Positions 23,031 to 33,712 are shown, counted from the stretch's first letter. The stretch: 64,000 nt of DNA from Bacillus nakamurai (GCF_001584325.1 NZ_LSAZ01000034.1:126403-190402), one strand, 5' to 3'. Program-made: numbers and translations. The notes: generated by a model from the letters alone, not told the origin.

Positions 23031-24035
23031 TTATTTTACAACGCTCAGCAGTTGCTGCTGGGCCTTCCAGCCTGACTCGGGGCTTGGCGTTTCGAGTTCC
23101 TTCAGCGCTTGCAGCACAGCCTCTTTTTCCTTTTTGTCGGCCGCGTCTGCGCCGTTTACCGTTTTTGTGATTTTGGCCACATCGGCTTTTGCTACTTCTT
23201 TACCGATGATCGCTTTGGCGGACAGCTCGGATGCTTGTTTAAAGGAATCCTCCATATCGGATTCAATCGCAAAGGAAAGCTCTTTTCCTCCCCAAGCCTC
23301 AAAATTCTTGTCGATCAGCGCCTGCCCCAATTGCTGCGATAAACTTTTTTCTGCAGAGAGGCCGGCGATCACATAGGTGTATCCGTCGTCTTTTGATAGA
23401 GAAACTGCTGAATAGCCTTTTTCAGTCAGCTGGTCAACTAAGGTTTTGGCTCCTTTTTCTGATGAAAATTTTCCCGCTTGCACCGCATATGTCTTATAGT
23501 TTCCCTCTGCCTGTCCCGAATCGCTTGTGTCACCCGTTTCTTGTTGGGCTGATGCGGTGTCACCCGCTTTTACCGTCTGCCCTTGTGAGCCTTTGTCAGC
23601 TGCTGCCGGCGCGGACGCTTCTTTACTGCCGGACATATTTAAGGCGACAAGGCCGAGTCCCGTCCCTAAAACTGCTGCAACGGCAATCGTTGTGACTGCT
23701 CTTTTTACGGGAGAAGACGGATGCTTCTTTTTGGAGTACATATGGCCCCCCGTGTTTTTCTTTTGGTACGGCGGAACGACTTTCGGGTCATCCTCAAAAA
23801 CGTCCTTTTCCCCCTCGTCATCCCAGTTAAAATCATCTTCCTTAGGGTCTTCATGAGAGGCTGCTGTCTCCTGCTCCGCTTTTTTGGTTTCCTCCCAATT
23901 CGAAAATGTGACTGTTTTTTCCTCTCCGGTTTTCATTTCCTCTTGTCCATACATAGTTTCTTCTTGTCCGTTAATGGTTACTTTAAGGGCATTATTTTTT
24001 GCTTTGCTGTTCTTTTTGCTTTTCCTTTTTTTCAA
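23031..24035 (-). CDS. spoIIB: Stage II sporulation protein B
   Basis: 334 residues from TTG 24035, chosen because AGGGGGAAG precedes it and the length matches B. subtilis SpoIIB (about 332). Order: basic N-terminus (KKRKSKKNSK), acidic cytosolic region, one membrane segment (AVTTIAVAAVLGTGLGLVAL), an extracytoplasmic linker, and a C-terminal SPOR domain (YKTYAVQAGKFSSEKGAKTL ... YTYVIAGL). SPOR domains bind denuded septal peptidoglycan; SpoIIB guides SpoIIDMP to the septum during engulfment. Confidence 0.93.
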   Translation of the reverse strand: MKKRKSKKNSKAKNNALKVTINGQEETMYGQEEMKTGEEKTVTFSNWEETKKAEQETAASHEDPKEDDFNWDDEGEKDVFEDDPKVVPPYQKKNTGGHMYSKKKHPSSPVKRAVTTIAVAAVLGTGLGLVALNMSGSKEASAPAAADKGSQGQTVKAGDTASAQQETGDTSDSGQAEGNYKTYAVQAGKFSSEKGAKTLVDQLTEKGYSAVSLSKDDGYTYVIAGLSAEKSLSQQLGQALIDKNFEAWGGKELSFAIESDMEDSFKQASELSAKAIIGKEVAKADVAKITKTVNGADAADKKEKEAVLQALKELETPSPESGWKAQQQLLSVVK

Positions 24036-24166
24036 CGTCTCTTCCCCCTTGCTTTCGTCTTGGCCGTACCATGAACTGATCATGTTTCACACTTTAGCAT
24101 AGGCGAAAAAAAAAAGAACAAGACTTTTGTCGTCTTGTCCAAAAAACGTTCGCCAAATTTTTCAGG

Positions 24167-24913
24167 TCAGCCGGAGGCGAGATGGATGTAGAACGAAAAC
24201 AGCTCCTCACCGTATAAATAACTCACGATACTTCCGGCTGCGATGGCCGGCGCAAAGGGGAAAGGCTGCTTTTTTGCCAGCCTTCCGACAAGCTGAGCAC
24301 ACGCCCCGTATGCGGCTCCGATGATGACGGACAGAAAAAATGCAATGAGCACGAGCTTTATGCCAAGCGCAAGCCCGATAACCCCGAACAGTTTTACATC
24401 ACCTCCGCCGATCCCGCCTTTGCTGACAAGCATGATAACGGCAAGCAGAAGAAAACCGCAAACTGCCCCGGCAAGCCCTGCATACCATGAACCAAGCGGC
24501 GAGAAAAAACGCCCGGCAATGAAAAACGGGAGAAAAAACAGCAGAACCTTGTCAGGAATCAGCATATAATGCAGATCCGTCACAGTGACAATAATCAACA
24601 GAGAGAGAAATAGAAGAGCGACAAACAGTTCTGCTGTCAAACCAAAGCGAATACCGGCAGACGTAAACAAACACGCTGTAAACCATTCCGCCGCGGGATA
24701 CATCAGTGATAGCTTCCGCCGGCAGCTTTTGCACCTTCCTCTCTGCACGGCATAAGAAAAAACAGGGATCAGTTCAGCCCAAGAGAGCGGGGAGCAGCAA
24801 AAAGAACAGGCTGAACGCGGGTAAACAATCGAGATCCGCAGCGGAATGCGGCACCCTGCTGTATAAAAAAAAGAACCGAGGATTAATCCGAGGGCAAACA
24901 GAATGAAAAGCAT
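24167..24913 (-). CDS. comC: Late competence prepilin peptidase
   Basis: 248 residues from ATG 24913, exactly the B. subtilis length. Zinc-binding CxxC pairs are seen (CSFC and CKSC), and the catalytic Asp residues of type IV prepilin peptidases are in VTVTDLHY and in the GGGDVKL motif. Several membrane spans. It processes and methylates ComG pseudopilins needed for DNA uptake. A ComK half-site (AAAA-N5-TTTT) lies 70 bases upstream, in line with ComK control. Confidence 0.95.
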   Translation of the reverse strand: MLFILFALGLILGSFFYTAGCRIPLRISIVYPRSACSFCCSPLSWAELIPVFSYAVQRGRCKSCRRKLSLMYPAAEWFTACLFTSAGIRFGLTAELFVALLFLSLLIIVTVTDLHYMLIPDKVLLFFLPFFIAGRFFSPLGSWYAGLAGAVCGFLLLAVIMLVSKGGIGGGDVKLFGVIGLALGIKLVLIAFFLSVIIGAAYGACAQLVGRLAKKQPFPFAPAIAAGSIVSYLYGEELFSFYIHLASG

Positions 24914-24982
24914 CTTGACCACACCTTTTCTATCAATCTGGCTCAGATTGTAGCATGGAAAGATGCAAGACCTTAAATGTAC

Positions 24983-24995
24983 AAAAATCAATTTT
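24983..24995 (-). promoter_or_regulatory. ComK AT-box upstream of comC
   Basis: AAAAATCAATTTT fits AAAA-N5-TTTT exactly. ComK binds pairs of such boxes at 8, 18 or 31 bp; the second box is not obvious here and is probably degenerate. comC is a known ComK target. Confidence 0.55.
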
Positions 24996-25006
24996 GCATA
25001 TAAAAA

Positions 25007-25039
25007 AGCCCGGCAAAACCGATCATTTCCTGCCGGGCT
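25007..25039. terminator. folC terminator
   Basis: AGCCCGGCA (25007-25015) pairs with TGCCGGGCT (25031-25039); followed by TTTTTT on the minus strand and flanked by A-tracts, so possibly bidirectional. Confidence 0.85.
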
Positions 25040-25047
25040 TTTCACGG

Positions 25048-26343
25048 CTATGAAATAAGCCGCTTTCTCATTTCTGAAATAAAATACAGTGATCCGGTAA
25101 TGATGATGATGTCATCTGCGCCGTCTTTTTGTTCAATCCATGCTTTTACGCTGTCCGGGTCTTCATCAAAGCTTTTATTCGTCAGGCTGCTTGCGTCATA
25201 AAGGTCTTTTGCGCTTGAAGCACGCGGGAAATCAAACGACGAAAAGTGAATAGAGTCTGCAACCGTTTCAAGCTTCTTGATCATTTCCTGATACGGTTTG
25301 TCTTTTAATGCGCTGAACACAACATGAATTGTATCGCCGGCAAAGCGCTGCTTGACGGTTTCGGCCAGTTTTTCTATTCCTTCTTCGTTATGGGCGCCGT
25401 CCGCATACACAACAGGACGTTCTTGAAGCTGTTCAAATCGGCCAGGCCATGAAGCTTTTTTCAGCCCGTTCCGCAATGCGTCTTCCGAAATGTCTGCATA
25501 TGTTAAGCGATTTAGCCATTCAGCCGCCAAAATCGCCAATGCCGCATTCTGCCTTTGATGAATGCCGATCAATGAGGTTTGAATATTTTCATAGCGTTTC
25601 ACATCGGTTTCTAACGAAAAGGATTCGCCTGACGGAAGCGCCGCTTCGTTAAAAAGCCTGCACGTTTCATATAATGACTGATACGGAGCCTGCTTTTCTT
25701 CGGCCTCTGCTTCGATGACGCCAAGCGCCTCCGGCTGGTTGACGCCTGTAATAATCGGAATGCCTTCTTTTATAATACCGGCTTTTTCCCCCGCAATGGC
25801 CTCAATGGTATGGCCTAAAATCGCCATATGGTCATGCCCGATGCTTGTAATAACGGTCAGCAGCGGTTCAACGATATTGGTTGAATCGTATTTTCCGCCA
25901 AGCCCTGCTTCAAAAATGACAAAATCAATGCCGCTTTGCTTTGCAAAATATAAAAATGCACAAGCTGTAATGATTTCAAATTCTGTCACCGTTCCGGCAT
26001 CCGTCTCATCCAGCTCATCCACAAAAGGTTTTATTTCGTTAACTAGCTGTCTCCATTCCTCATCAGAAATCGGCGTGCCGTTGACGCTGATACGTTCATT
26101 AAACGTAATGATATACGGAGAAGTAAATGTACCGACCGTATAGCCGGCTTCTTGAAGCACGGAGCGGATAAACGAGACGGTTGACCCTTTTCCGTTTGTG
26201 CCCGCCACATGAATGGCGCGGATTTTTTTCTCGGGGCGACCCAATTTTTCCATCAGCCTTTCCATACGGAGAAGGCCCGGCTTTACGCCGAATTTGAGCC
26301 GGCCGTGAATCCAGCTGATCGCTTCTTTGTACGTATTAAACAA
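25048..26343 (-). CDS. folC: Folylpolyglutamate synthase / dihydrofolate synthase
   Basis: 431 residues. Mur-ligase fold: P-loop IHVAGTNGKGSTVSFI (near residue 43), FTSPYIITFNERI, a GLGGKYDSTN loop, SIGHDHMAILG, and YADGAHNEEG in the C-terminal domain. It adds glutamates to folates, retaining them in the cell. It lies 58 bases after valS, and both are expected on the valS transcript under T-box control as in B. subtilis. Confidence 0.95.
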   Translation of the reverse strand: MFNTYKEAISWIHGRLKFGVKPGLLRMERLMEKLGRPEKKIRAIHVAGTNGKGSTVSFIRSVLQEAGYTVGTFTSPYIITFNERISVNGTPISDEEWRQLVNEIKPFVDELDETDAGTVTEFEIITACAFLYFAKQSGIDFVIFEAGLGGKYDSTNIVEPLLTVITSIGHDHMAILGHTIEAIAGEKAGIIKEGIPIITGVNQPEALGVIEAEAEEKQAPYQSLYETCRLFNEAALPSGESFSLETDVKRYENIQTSLIGIHQRQNAALAILAAEWLNRLTYADISEDALRNGLKKASWPGRFEQLQERPVVYADGAHNEEGIEKLAETVKQRFAGDTIHVVFSALKDKPYQEMIKKLETVADSIHFSSFDFPRASSAKDLYDASSLTNKSFDEDPDSVKAWIEQKDGADDIIIITGSLYFISEMRKRLIS

Positions 26344-26368
26344 TGAAATCCCCTCTTTTATACAGCAA

Positions 26369-26390
26369 GGCGGTTTCTTAGGAAACCGCC
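26369..26390 (-). other. Hairpin between valS and folC
   Basis: GGCGGTTT and AAACCGCC form a perfect 8-bp stem with a short loop but no U-tract on the minus strand; read-through to folC is therefore likely. It may act in mRNA processing or stability. Confidence 0.4.
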
Positions 26391-26401
26391 CCGTTCGTTA
26401 A

Positions 26402-29044
26402 TCAGCCCTTCAGCTCTTCCATCCGCTGCCGGACAGCCTCGCGTTTTGCCGTGTAGTCTTTTTCTTTCTCACGCTCTTCTTCAATGACATGTTCAGGAGC
26501 CTTTTTGATGAATCCTTCGTTGCCGAGTTTTTTCTGAACGCGTTCGACTTCTTTTGTCAGCTTGTCGAATTCTTTTTGTAAACGGGCAATTTCTTCATCA
26601 ATATTAATCAGCCCTTCAAGCGGTAAAATCACTTCCGCTCCGGTTACGACTGCTGTCATCGCTTTATCGGCCGCATTGATATCAGTTCCGATTTTCAGCG
26701 AGCTCGGGTTTGTGAAGCGCTCAACGTAAGAGCGGTTCTTCTCAAGGCGCTCAGCGATGTCTTCTGTAGATGTTTTAATATAAAGCTCAACCTGCTTGCT
26801 CATCGGCGTATTGACTTCACTGCGGATATTGCGGACAGAACGGATTAATTCAACAAGCAGTTTCATATCTGCCGCAGCTTCTGTATCCGTATGTTCCGGC
26901 ACCGCAACAGGCCAAGAACTGATTGTAATCGATTCGCCCTCGTGAGGAAGGTGCTGCCAAATTTCCTCCGTTAAGAACGGCATAAACGGGTGAAGCAGAC
27001 GCATCGTCTGATCAAGCACGTATGCCAGGACAGAACGTGTGGTTTTCTTCGCAGCTTCATCTTCGCCGTAAAGCGGCAGCTTCGCCATTTCGATATACCA
27101 GTCACACACATCATCCCAGATGAAGTTGTACAGATGGCGTCCGACTTCACCGAATTCATAACGGTCCGCAAGCTGAGTCACGTTTTCAATCGTTTCGTTC
27201 AGTCTTGTCAGAATCCACTTATCGGCAACTGATTTTTCTCCTGAGAGATCAAGCTCATCATAGGTCATGCCGTCCATGTTCATTAATGCAAAACGGGAGG
27301 CATTCCAAATTTTGTTTGCAAAGTTCCAAGTAGACTCCACTTTTTCGTAGCTGAAACGGAGATCCTGCCCCGGAGAGCTTCCGGTTGCTAAGAAATAACG
27401 GAGGGAATCTGCTCCGTACTGATCGATGACGTCCATCGGATCAACGCCGTTTCCAAGCGATTTACTCATTTTTCTGCCTTGTTCGTCACGGATTAAGCCG
27501 TGAATCAGCACGTCTTTAAACGGACGCTCGCCCGTAAACTCAAGGCCTTGGAAAATCATGCGGGATACCCAGAAGAAAATGATGTCATACCCTGTTACAA
27601 GCACGTCGGTGGAGTAATAACGTGTAAAGTCTTCTGCGTTTTCGTCAGGCCAGCCCATCGTGGAGAACGGCCAAAGCGCGGAGCTGAACCACGTATCAAG
27701 GACGTCTGCATCCTGCTCCCAGTTTTCGCTGTCTTCCGGCGCCTCAAGGCCGACATACACTTCGCCAGTTTCTTTATGATACCAGGCAGGGATGCGGTGG
27801 CCCCACCATAATTGGCGGGAAATACACCAATCGCGGATGTTTTCCATCCAGTGTAAGTATGTTTTTTCGAAACGGTCCGGAACAAAGTTGACTTTCTCTT
27901 CTTTTGTCTGAAGCTCAACCGCTGCATCGGCAAGCGGCTGCATTTTGACAAACCATTGTGTGGACAAATACGGTTCAACGACCGCGCCGCTTCTCTCACT
28001 GTGGCCGACAGAGTGCATGTGCTCCTCAATTTTAAAGAGAACGCCTGATTCCTGCAGGTCTTTGACGAGTTTTTTACGGCACTCAAACCGGTCCATGCCG
28101 TTATACGCTAACGCATTTTCATTCATTGTTCCGTCTTCATTCATGACGAGAATCCGTTCTAAATTGTGGCGGTTGCCGAGTTCAAAATCATTCGGGTCAT
28201 GGGCAGGCGTGATTTTAACAGCTCCTGAACCGAATTCCATATCGACATAATCATCGCCGACGATCGGAATTTCACGGTTTGTGATCGGCAGAATAACGGT
28301 TTTTCCAATCAAATGCTTATAACGCTCATCTTCCGGATGAACCGCAACAGCCGTGTCGCCAAGCATCGTTTCCGGGCGGGTAGTGGCGATTTCAATGGAG
28401 CCTGAACCGTCTGCTAACGGATAGCGCAAATGATAAAATGCCCCCTGCACATCCTTATAGATGACTTCAATATCGGATAATGCCGTTTTTGTGGCCGGAT
28501 CCCAGTTGATGATATATTCGCCTCTGTAAATCAGGCCTTTTTCGTACAGCTTGACGAATACTTCACGCACGGCCTTGTTCAGCCCCTCATCAAGAGTAAA
28601 GCGTTCGCGTGAGTAATCGAGTCCAAGGCCCATTTTGGCCCATTGGCTGCGGATGAAGTCAGCGTACTCTTCCTTCCACTTCCAAGTTTCTTCAAGAAAT
28701 TTCTCGCGGCCTAGGTCATAGCGGCTTGTGCCCTGTTCGCGGAGCTTTGCCTCAACTTTTGCCTGAGTAGCGATGCCGGCGTGGTCCATGCCCGGAAGCC
28801 ACAGCACGTCATATCCCTGCATGCGCTTCATTCGCGTCACGATATCTTGCAGCGTCGTATCCCACGCATGGCCGAGGTGCAGCCTTCCTGTTACGTTTGG
28901 CGGCGGAATAACGACAGAGTACGGCTGTTTCGTCTGATCACTGCCCGCTTCGAAATATTTTCCTTTCAGCCAAAAATCGTAGCGGCCTTTTTCAATGGCA
29001 GCCGGATCATATTTTGTCGGCATTGTTTGTTCGTTTGTATCCAT
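26402..29044 (-). CDS. valS: Valyl-tRNA synthetase
   Basis: 880 residues from the second of two adjacent ATGs (29044; GGAGG spacing 6), the B. subtilis length. Class I signature: [16 protein letters not shown] (HIGH-type) and [10 protein letters not shown] (KMSKS). The CP1 editing domain has [17 protein letters not shown] and the C-terminal coiled coil ([20 protein letters not shown]) is typical of ValRS. It charges tRNA-Val. Expression is set by the T-box leader upstream. Confidence 0.97.
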   Translation of the reverse strand: MDTNEQTMPTKYDPAAIEKGRYDFWLKGKYFEAGSDQTKQPYSVVIPPPNVTGRLHLGHAWDTTLQDIVTRMKRMQGYDVLWLPGMDHAGIATQAKVEAKLREQGTSRYDLGREKFLEETWKWKEEYADFIRSQWAKMGLGLDYSRERFTLDEGLNKAVREVFVKLYEKGLIYRGEYIINWDPATKTALSDIEVIYKDVQGAFYHLRYPLADGSGSIEIATTRPETMLGDTAVAVHPEDERYKHLIGKTVILPITNREIPIVGDDYVDMEFGSGAVKITPAHDPNDFELGNRHNLERILVMNEDGTMNENALAYNGMDRFECRKKLVKDLQESGVLFKIEEHMHSVGHSERSGAVVEPYLSTQWFVKMQPLADAAVELQTKEEKVNFVPDRFEKTYLHWMENIRDWCISRQLWWGHRIPAWYHKETGEVYVGLEAPEDSENWEQDADVLDTWFSSALWPFSTMGWPDENAEDFTRYYSTDVLVTGYDIIFFWVSRMIFQGLEFTGERPFKDVLIHGLIRDEQGRKMSKSLGNGVDPMDVIDQYGADSLRYFLATGSSPGQDLRFSYEKVESTWNFANKIWNASRFALMNMDGMTYDELDLSGEKSVADKWILTRLNETIENVTQLADRYEFGEVGRHLYNFIWDDVCDWYIEMAKLPLYGEDEAAKKTTRSVLAYVLDQTMRLLHPFMPFLTEEIWQHLPHEGESITISSWPVAVPEHTDTEAAADMKLLVELIRSVRNIRSEVNTPMSKQVELYIKTSTEDIAERLEKNRSYVERFTNPSSLKIGTDINAADKAMTAVVTGAEVILPLEGLINIDEEIARLQKEFDKLTKEVERVQKKLGNEGFIKKAPEHVIEEEREKEKDYTAKREAVRQRMEELKG

Positions 29045-29074
29045 CATAACCCTCCATCATGTTTAGAAATGGCT

Positions 29075-29361
29075 GAGCAACTAAAAAAGAGCCTTCATCC
29101 TTGTAAAGGACGAAAAGCTCTTTCGCGGTACCACCTTTTTTCATGAACAGCATGTGTTCATGCACTTAAACGGATAACGGGGGCGGCCCGAATTTCTCTA
29201 CTTGGTGTTTCAAGAAATTATGCTCCCGGGCGACCTTCCAATGAGACGTCATAAGAAGCCTTTCAGCATAATAGCTTCTCTCTCTTCATGCGTCTTTCTT
29301 GTACTCTTCCCGTTCTCAGCAGGTGTATTTATCAGCTCATGATCTTGTTTATTTATGTTCT
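29075..29361 (-). promoter_or_regulatory. T-box leader of valS (Val specifier)
   Basis: The invariant T-box TGGTACCGCG is at 29133-29124 (minus strand), preceded by a long structured leader. The terminator AAAGAGC/GCTCTTT (29117-29123 with 29087-29093) is followed by TTTTTT, and the T-box can pair with its alternative antiterminator. A GTC triplet at 29234-29232, in the segment AAGGTCGCCCGGG, is a plausible valine specifier. Uncharged tRNA-Val would stabilise the antiterminator. Confidence 0.92.
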
Positions 29362-29363
29362 TT

Positions 29364-29393
29364 ATTATAGTAAAAGTGTTTTTGATTCGTCAA
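29364..29393 (-). promoter_or_regulatory. valS promoter (sigma A)
   Basis: TTGACG (29393-29388), 18-base spacer, TATAAT (29369-29364) on the minus strand, starting the T-box leader a few bases downstream. Confidence 0.8.
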
Positions 29394-29495
29394 TCATCTT
29401 TTCCAAAAACCATTGCCGCCATACATAAATGGGCATGCACCCCGCCCTTTTTCTTCACATATGATCAAGTAAAGGCGACTTTTAGGAGGATGTAC

Positions 29496-29687
29496 GTGAG
29501 GAAAAAATTCAATTCTTATTCGCTGCCGCCGTGGGCCAGGCAGGTCCGCCTTGTCTCCGCGCAAGTGATTATACCCATCACGATTTTTCAAGGAATCAGA
29601 ACGATTTTCTTTCCGACGACCTTTGATGTCCTGCTGCTTGCCATTCTGCTGTTTTTAGCGTGCGCTTTACATTTGGAATGGATCTAA
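29496..29687 (+). CDS. Small membrane protein (YszA-like)
   Basis: 63 residues from GTG 29496 (AGGAGG with 6-base spacing; the upstream ATG at 29490 touches the ribosome site). It starts MRKKFNSYSLPPWARQVRL and has one or two hydrophobic segments (SAQVIIPITIFQGI and DVLLLAILLFLACALHLEWI). Divergent from valS. B. subtilis has a similar small gene, probably yszA, at this place; the function is not known. Confidence 0.75.
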   Translation: MRKKFNSYSLPPWARQVRLVSAQVIIPITIFQGIRTIFFPTTFDVLLLAILLFLACALHLEWI

Positions 29688-29688
29688 A

Positions 29689-29720
29689 AAAACGAGTCCG
29701 TCATGAAGTGGACTCGTTTT
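29689..29720. terminator. Bidirectional terminator between the small membrane gene and ysxE
   Basis: AAAACGAGTCC pairs with GGACTCGTTTT (29689-29699 with 29710-29720), serving both converging genes; the stem includes the last codons of ysxE. Confidence 0.85.
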
Positions 29721-30735
29721 CGGCCTTTATTTTTTTCTCCTGCTCAATTTGGTGCACCTTCGTGAGAAAAGGCTCAATATTTTTCATTTGCCAATACGCC
29801 CTTAATAAATGAGTGCATTCTTCTTTTTCCGGGCCCCTTTGATCGGTTTGATACCGATTGAGCACTTTGTACATGCCTGCCGGATAAGCCATGTAGCTGA
29901 GAAACAGGCTGATTTCCGCTTCACGAAGGGGAAAGGCTTTGTGATACGTATAAAACCACTCCAGACACTCCGGGCAGGCTTTCGGGTAGCTTCTGAACAT
30001 TCTGGAGTAAAAGCCGAACAGATCATTTTGAGGAGGGCCCGGCGAGGCTTTTTCAAAATTCGTGAAAAAGCCGGCCCCCACATCATTATAAAGAAAGTGG
30101 CGGCTTGATAAACTGCCGTGATTAATCACCACTCTCGATGTTTCTTTGTCCTTCGCTGCTTCATACCACTCTTCCAGCCGTTCGAGAGCAAAATTCACAG
30201 CGGAAACCGTTTCTGCAAGATACGTAACAGCCTGCAGTTCAAAAGGAGAAAGATACCACTCGTTTTCGGCCCTGTCGGCAAACTGCTCGTAGACAAGCTT
30301 GTCATTTTCCCAATCTTTTTTCGTCATTTCATAAAAGCTGCTGATTTCCTCCGGTCTGATTTGGATATCCCGTACAGTCGCCGAATGGAGCCTTGCAATT
30401 TCTTTAAAAAGATAAACGTGTTTTTGATCCCGTTCTTCTTCTTCGTCATATTGCAGCCAAGGCATTAAATAATAAGAATCTTCCGTACCGCTCCCCGAAA
30501 AAAACTCGCCCGCATGCGTGCGGTAGACCGGAACGAATGAACGATATCCTTTCTCCTCGATGCTGACCATATGATCCGTAAATTGCCTGCTGCGGGACGG
30601 CCCCAGCTGTTTCAAGGCAAATATGCCGTGGTTTGTGTAGATCTTTCGCACACGCGGGCTGACAGGTTCGATATATTCAGCCTCCAGCCCGTATTCCTGA
30701 AGCACAGATTGGACTGCTTCCATTCCATTCACCAC
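29701..30735 (-). CDS. ysxE: CotS-family spore coat protein YsxE
   Basis: 344 residues from GTG 30735 (ATG 30723, four codons in, is an alternative). It belongs to the CotS/YutH kinase-like family: [41 protein letters not shown] in place of the canonical H-G-D catalytic loop, and [12 protein letters not shown]. The usual catalytic Asp is replaced, so it may be a pseudokinase. In B. subtilis it is in the sigma E-controlled spoVID operon and is a spore coat protein. It starts 21 bases after spoVID. Confidence 0.9.
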   Translation of the reverse strand: MVNGMEAVQSVLQEYGLEAEYIEPVSPRVRKIYTNHGIFALKQLGPSRSRQFTDHMVSIEEKGYRSFVPVYRTHAGEFFSGSGTEDSYYLMPWLQYDEEEERDQKHVYLFKEIARLHSATVRDIQIRPEEISSFYEMTKKDWENDKLVYEQFADRAENEWYLSPFELQAVTYLAETVSAVNFALERLEEWYEAAKDKETSRVVINHGSLSSRHFLYNDVGAGFFTNFEKASPGPPQNDLFGFYSRMFRSYPKACPECLEWFYTYHKAFPLREAEISLFLSYMAYPAGMYKVLNRYQTDQRGPEKEECTHLLRAYWQMKNIEPFLTKVHQIEQEKKIKAENESTS

Positions 30736-30756
30736 ATTTTTAAGGCCTCTTGCTGC

Positions 30757-32289
30757 TTACGCATGGCTGTTATTGTATTCCGGTATATAAAGAATCTGCC
30801 CTTCTTCCAGCTCATCATCAAACGATAAAGCATTCATTCTGATCAGCTGCTGGGAAGTGATGTCATAACGCTCACACACGCGTTCTATCGTATCTTGCTG
30901 CTGGACGATGCAAATTTTCATTCTTGAAAACTTTTCGTCCTCCCTTGTAAATAATTTTGTCAAATAATGAGAATTCTCATGTTCCTTCTGCTCTGTTTCC
31001 GCTTCCTGCTCTTCTCTTTGAACCGCTTGAGGCTCCGGCTGTTCAGGTTCGGACGGCATCTCTGAAAACTGGAAGGACAAATCAAGAGGCGGCTCCTCTT
31101 TTTGTTCCTCCTCAGACGGAGCCATTTTCCTTACCTCAATCTCAAAGCCTTCATCAGCCTGCTCCTCTTCCTCCAGCAGCTTAGGGGCGCTGTAAAACTC
31201 CTCCTCTTCCTGTTCAGGAAGAAAGGCGCGATAATCGGGCGCCAGCTCATCTTCCGGCTCTTCAGCAGCCTCCTTGGCGCTTTCTTCGGCCTCTGTATCA
31301 GCCTCCTCTGCCTGATGGCGGAAAAGCGGTTCAGATTCAGGCTCAAGCTCTTCCCGCTGTTCTTTTTCTTGAAAAACGGGCAATTCCTCATTTTCAGCTT
31401 CATCTTCTTGCGGCATCAAAGAAATGTCATGGGGAACCGCCTCAAAATGCTCTTCCTGCTGCTCCGGTGCTTCAGCTGGTTCCTCCTCAGAAACCGGGAC
31501 GTCCCTTTCGGCTGTCACAAATGACGGCTCTTCAGCTTCATCCGGCTCTTCTTCATGAAGAACAGGAGAAGGCGGAGGCGGCTCAGTGAATGAAACAGGC
31601 TCATCTTCCTGTTCTCTGAGGAAAGAAGGTTCGTCTTCCTGTTCCCTGAATAAAGGAGCTTCCTCTTCTTCCTTCGCTTCTTCATCTTCCTCGGCTTCAA
31701 CTTCAACCGCGTCTTCCTCCGGCTCCTCTGATAGCTGCTCCGGCACATGGCGTATAATTAATTCAGGTCCATGTCCCTCTTCTTCCTGCCTATGGTCAGC
31801 AAGGTTTTCGAACTCTTCTTTTGCAAATTCAGGGGCCACATACAAAGGCACTTCCGGCTCCTTCGGTTCTGTTTCATCAAGCAGCCCTTCAATCGCTAAA
31901 TCGGCCTGAATGGTTAAAATCCGTGAATCCGTTAATTGATAATCAAACGCATCGATAAACACAAAGACATCATTTAAGTGACTCACTTTATTTTTCGGAA
32001 TCGTGATGTCCACCGGGAAACAATGAAGGAGTTCAGCCGTCCCGTCCTCCCTCGCTTTCACTTCATCTACAAACCTCAGTTCTGCTGCCTGCTCTTCAAA
32101 ATGTCCATTGTGATCTATGTTGTACTCGCCAGTAAGTTCTAATGATCCTTTAATTGAGACATAATTATTTACTTCCTGTACCCTGATGTCAGGATCTAAT
32201 GAAATCGAAAGTAACTCAGAAACTTCCTGTCCTTTTTGGAAACAGATTGATTCTTCAACAGAAAATTGCAAACGGTGATTATGCGGCAA
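30757..32289 (-). CDS. spoVID: Spore coat morphogenetic protein SpoVID
   Basis: 510 residues from TTG 32289: AAAGGAGG stands 8 bases before this TTG but only 2 before the ATG at 32295, and the resulting N-terminus (PHNHRLQFSVEESICFQKGQ) matches B. subtilis. A conserved N-terminal domain (to about residue 160) is followed by a long, very acidic low-complexity region with short repeats such as REQEDEP, and a C-terminal LysM domain (IVQQQDTIERVCERYDITSQ). SpoVID encases the forespore with coat by binding SafA and SpoIVA. Shorter than B. subtilis (575), mainly in the acidic part. Confidence 0.95.
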   Translation of the reverse strand: MPHNHRLQFSVEESICFQKGQEVSELLSISLDPDIRVQEVNNYVSIKGSLELTGEYNIDHNGHFEEQAAELRFVDEVKAREDGTAELLHCFPVDITIPKNKVSHLNDVFVFIDAFDYQLTDSRILTIQADLAIEGLLDETEPKEPEVPLYVAPEFAKEEFENLADHRQEEEGHGPELIIRHVPEQLSEEPEEDAVEVEAEEDEEAKEEEEAPLFREQEDEPSFLREQEDEPVSFTEPPPPSPVLHEEEPDEAEEPSFVTAERDVPVSEEEPAEAPEQQEEHFEAVPHDISLMPQEDEAENEELPVFQEKEQREELEPESEPLFRHQAEEADTEAEESAKEAAEEPEDELAPDYRAFLPEQEEEEFYSAPKLLEEEEQADEGFEIEVRKMAPSEEEQKEEPPLDLSFQFSEMPSEPEQPEPQAVQREEQEAETEQKEHENSHYLTKLFTREDEKFSRMKICIVQQQDTIERVCERYDITSQQLIRMNALSFDDELEEGQILYIPEYNNSHA

Positions 32290-32336
32290 GTTCATATCCT
32301 CCTTTCATCTAATCCTTAAAATTAGATGTCACTAAA

Positions 32337-32365
32337 GGTGTATGCCGCAGTCAGGGGAAATATGA
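32337..32365 (-). promoter_or_regulatory. spoVID promoter (sigma E)
   Basis: TCATATT (32365-32359) and CATACACC (32344-32337) separated by 14 bases on the minus strand fit the sigma E consensus KMATATT / CATACANT with one mismatch. spoVID is a known sigma E gene, so the mother-cell timing agrees. Confidence 0.8.
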
Positions 32366-32383
32366 TAAGGGGGTCATTGAAAA

Positions 32384-32417
32384 AAAGCCGATACAAGACA
32401 GGCTTGCATCGGCTTTT
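32384..32417 (-). terminator. Terminator of the hem operon
   Basis: AAAGCCGATGCAAG pairs (one mismatch) with CTTGTATCGGCTTT and is followed by T-run on the minus strand, just after hemL. Confidence 0.85.
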
Positions 32418-32422
32418 GCAGA

Positions 32423-33712
32423 TTAACGGCTGATGCTTGAAAATACTTTTTCAGCCGCTTGAATGGTTTGTTCAATATCTTCCATTGTATGTGCAGTGGA
32501 GAGGAATAATCCTTCAAATTGAGATGGCGGAAGGAATACGCCTTCGTTTGCCATGCCTTTATAATACTTAGCGAACAGCTGCAAATCGGATGATTTGGCT
32601 GCTTCATAGTTAATGACGGGCTCGTTTGTGAAAAAGAAGCCGATCATTGAACCCGCACGGTTAAAGGTATGCGGAATGCCGTTTGCTTCAGCCGCTTTTG
32701 AAATGCCTTCTTCAAGCAGATCGCCTTTTTTCATGAACTCTTTATACGAATCAGGCGTAAGCTGCTTCAACGTCTCAAGGCCCGCCGTCATCGCAAGCGG
32801 ATTTCCTGATAACGTTCCGGCCTGATAGATCGGACCGCTCGGAGCGATTCTCTCCATAATTTCTGCTTTACCGCCGTACGCACCGACTGGAAGACCGCCC
32901 CCGATTACTTTGCCGAGGCACGTTAAGTCAGGTGTCACGCCGAAATATCCTTGAGCGCAGTTATAGTCAACACGGAAACCGGTCATGACCTCATCAAAAA
33001 TTAACAGCGTGCCGTACTGTTCTGTAATGTCGCGAAGCCCTTGTAAAAATCCTTCCTGCGGAGGAACAACACCCATGTTTCCGGCTACCGGCTCAACGAT
33101 CACACCGGCAATATCTTCGCCGAACTCCTGGAACGCAAGCTTAACGCTTTCCAAATCGTTGTACGGAACGGTAATCGTATTCATTGCAATCCCTTCCGGC
33201 ACTCCCGGGCTGTCAGGAAGTCCAAGCGTCGCAACGCCAGATCCTGCTTTAATCAGCAGCGAATCGCCGTGGCCATGATAACAGCCTTCGAATTTCAAAA
33301 TTTTGTTTCGGCCGGTATATCCCCGAGCCAGACGCAAGGCGCTCATTGTCGCTTCTGTGCCTGAGCTGACCATCCGTACGATTTCCACAGAAGGAACACG
33401 GTCAATGACCAATTTGGCAAGCTCGTTTTCTGCTTCTGTAGAAGCGCCGAAACTTGTTCCGTTTTCCGCTACTTTTTTCAGGCTTTCGACGACACGGTCA
33501 TTGGTATGGCCTAAAATAAGCGGTCCCCAGCTCAGCACATAATCAATATATTCATTGCCGTCAATATCAAAAATTCTCGATCCTTTGCCGCGCTGCATAA
33601 AAATCGGGTCCATATCAACTGATTTAAAAGCGCGTACAGGGCTGTTCACTCCGCCCGGCATCAGTTTTTGCGCTTCTTTAAAAGCGGCTTTTGATTTTTC
33701 ATAGCTTCGCAT
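32423..33712 (-). CDS. hemL: Glutamate-1-semialdehyde 2,1-aminomutase
   Basis: 429 residues, PLP fold-type I aminomutase. Motifs: [15 protein letters not shown] at the N-terminus, [40 protein letters not shown] and the PLP-lysine region [19 protein letters not shown]. It converts glutamate-1-semialdehyde to 5-aminolevulinate, the second committed step of the C5 haem pathway. Last gene of hemAXCDBL. Confidence 0.96.
   Translation of the reverse strand: MRSYEKSKAAFKEAQKLMPGGVNSPVRAFKSVDMDPIFMQRGKGSRIFDIDGNEYIDYVLSWGPLILGHTNDRVVESLKKVAENGTSFGASTEAENELAKLVIDRVPSVEIVRMVSSGTEATMSALRLARGYTGRNKILKFEGCYHGHGDSLLIKAGSGVATLGLPDSPGVPEGIAMNTITVPYNDLESVKLAFQEFGEDIAGVIVEPVAGNMGVVPPQEGFLQGLRDITEQYGTLLIFDEVMTGFRVDYNCAQGYFGVTPDLTCLGKVIGGGLPVGAYGGKAEIMERIAPSGPIYQAGTLSGNPLAMTAGLETLKQLTPDSYKEFMKKGDLLEEGISKAAEANGIPHTFNRAGSMIGFFFTNEPVINYEAAKSSDLQLFAKYYKGMANEGVFLPPSQFEGLFLSTAHTMEDIEQTIQAAEKVFSSISR

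Noticed and set aside
27595-28086. Long frames inside valS in other frames
   Set aside because: Shadow frames of a gene whose own frame matches ValRS over its full length.
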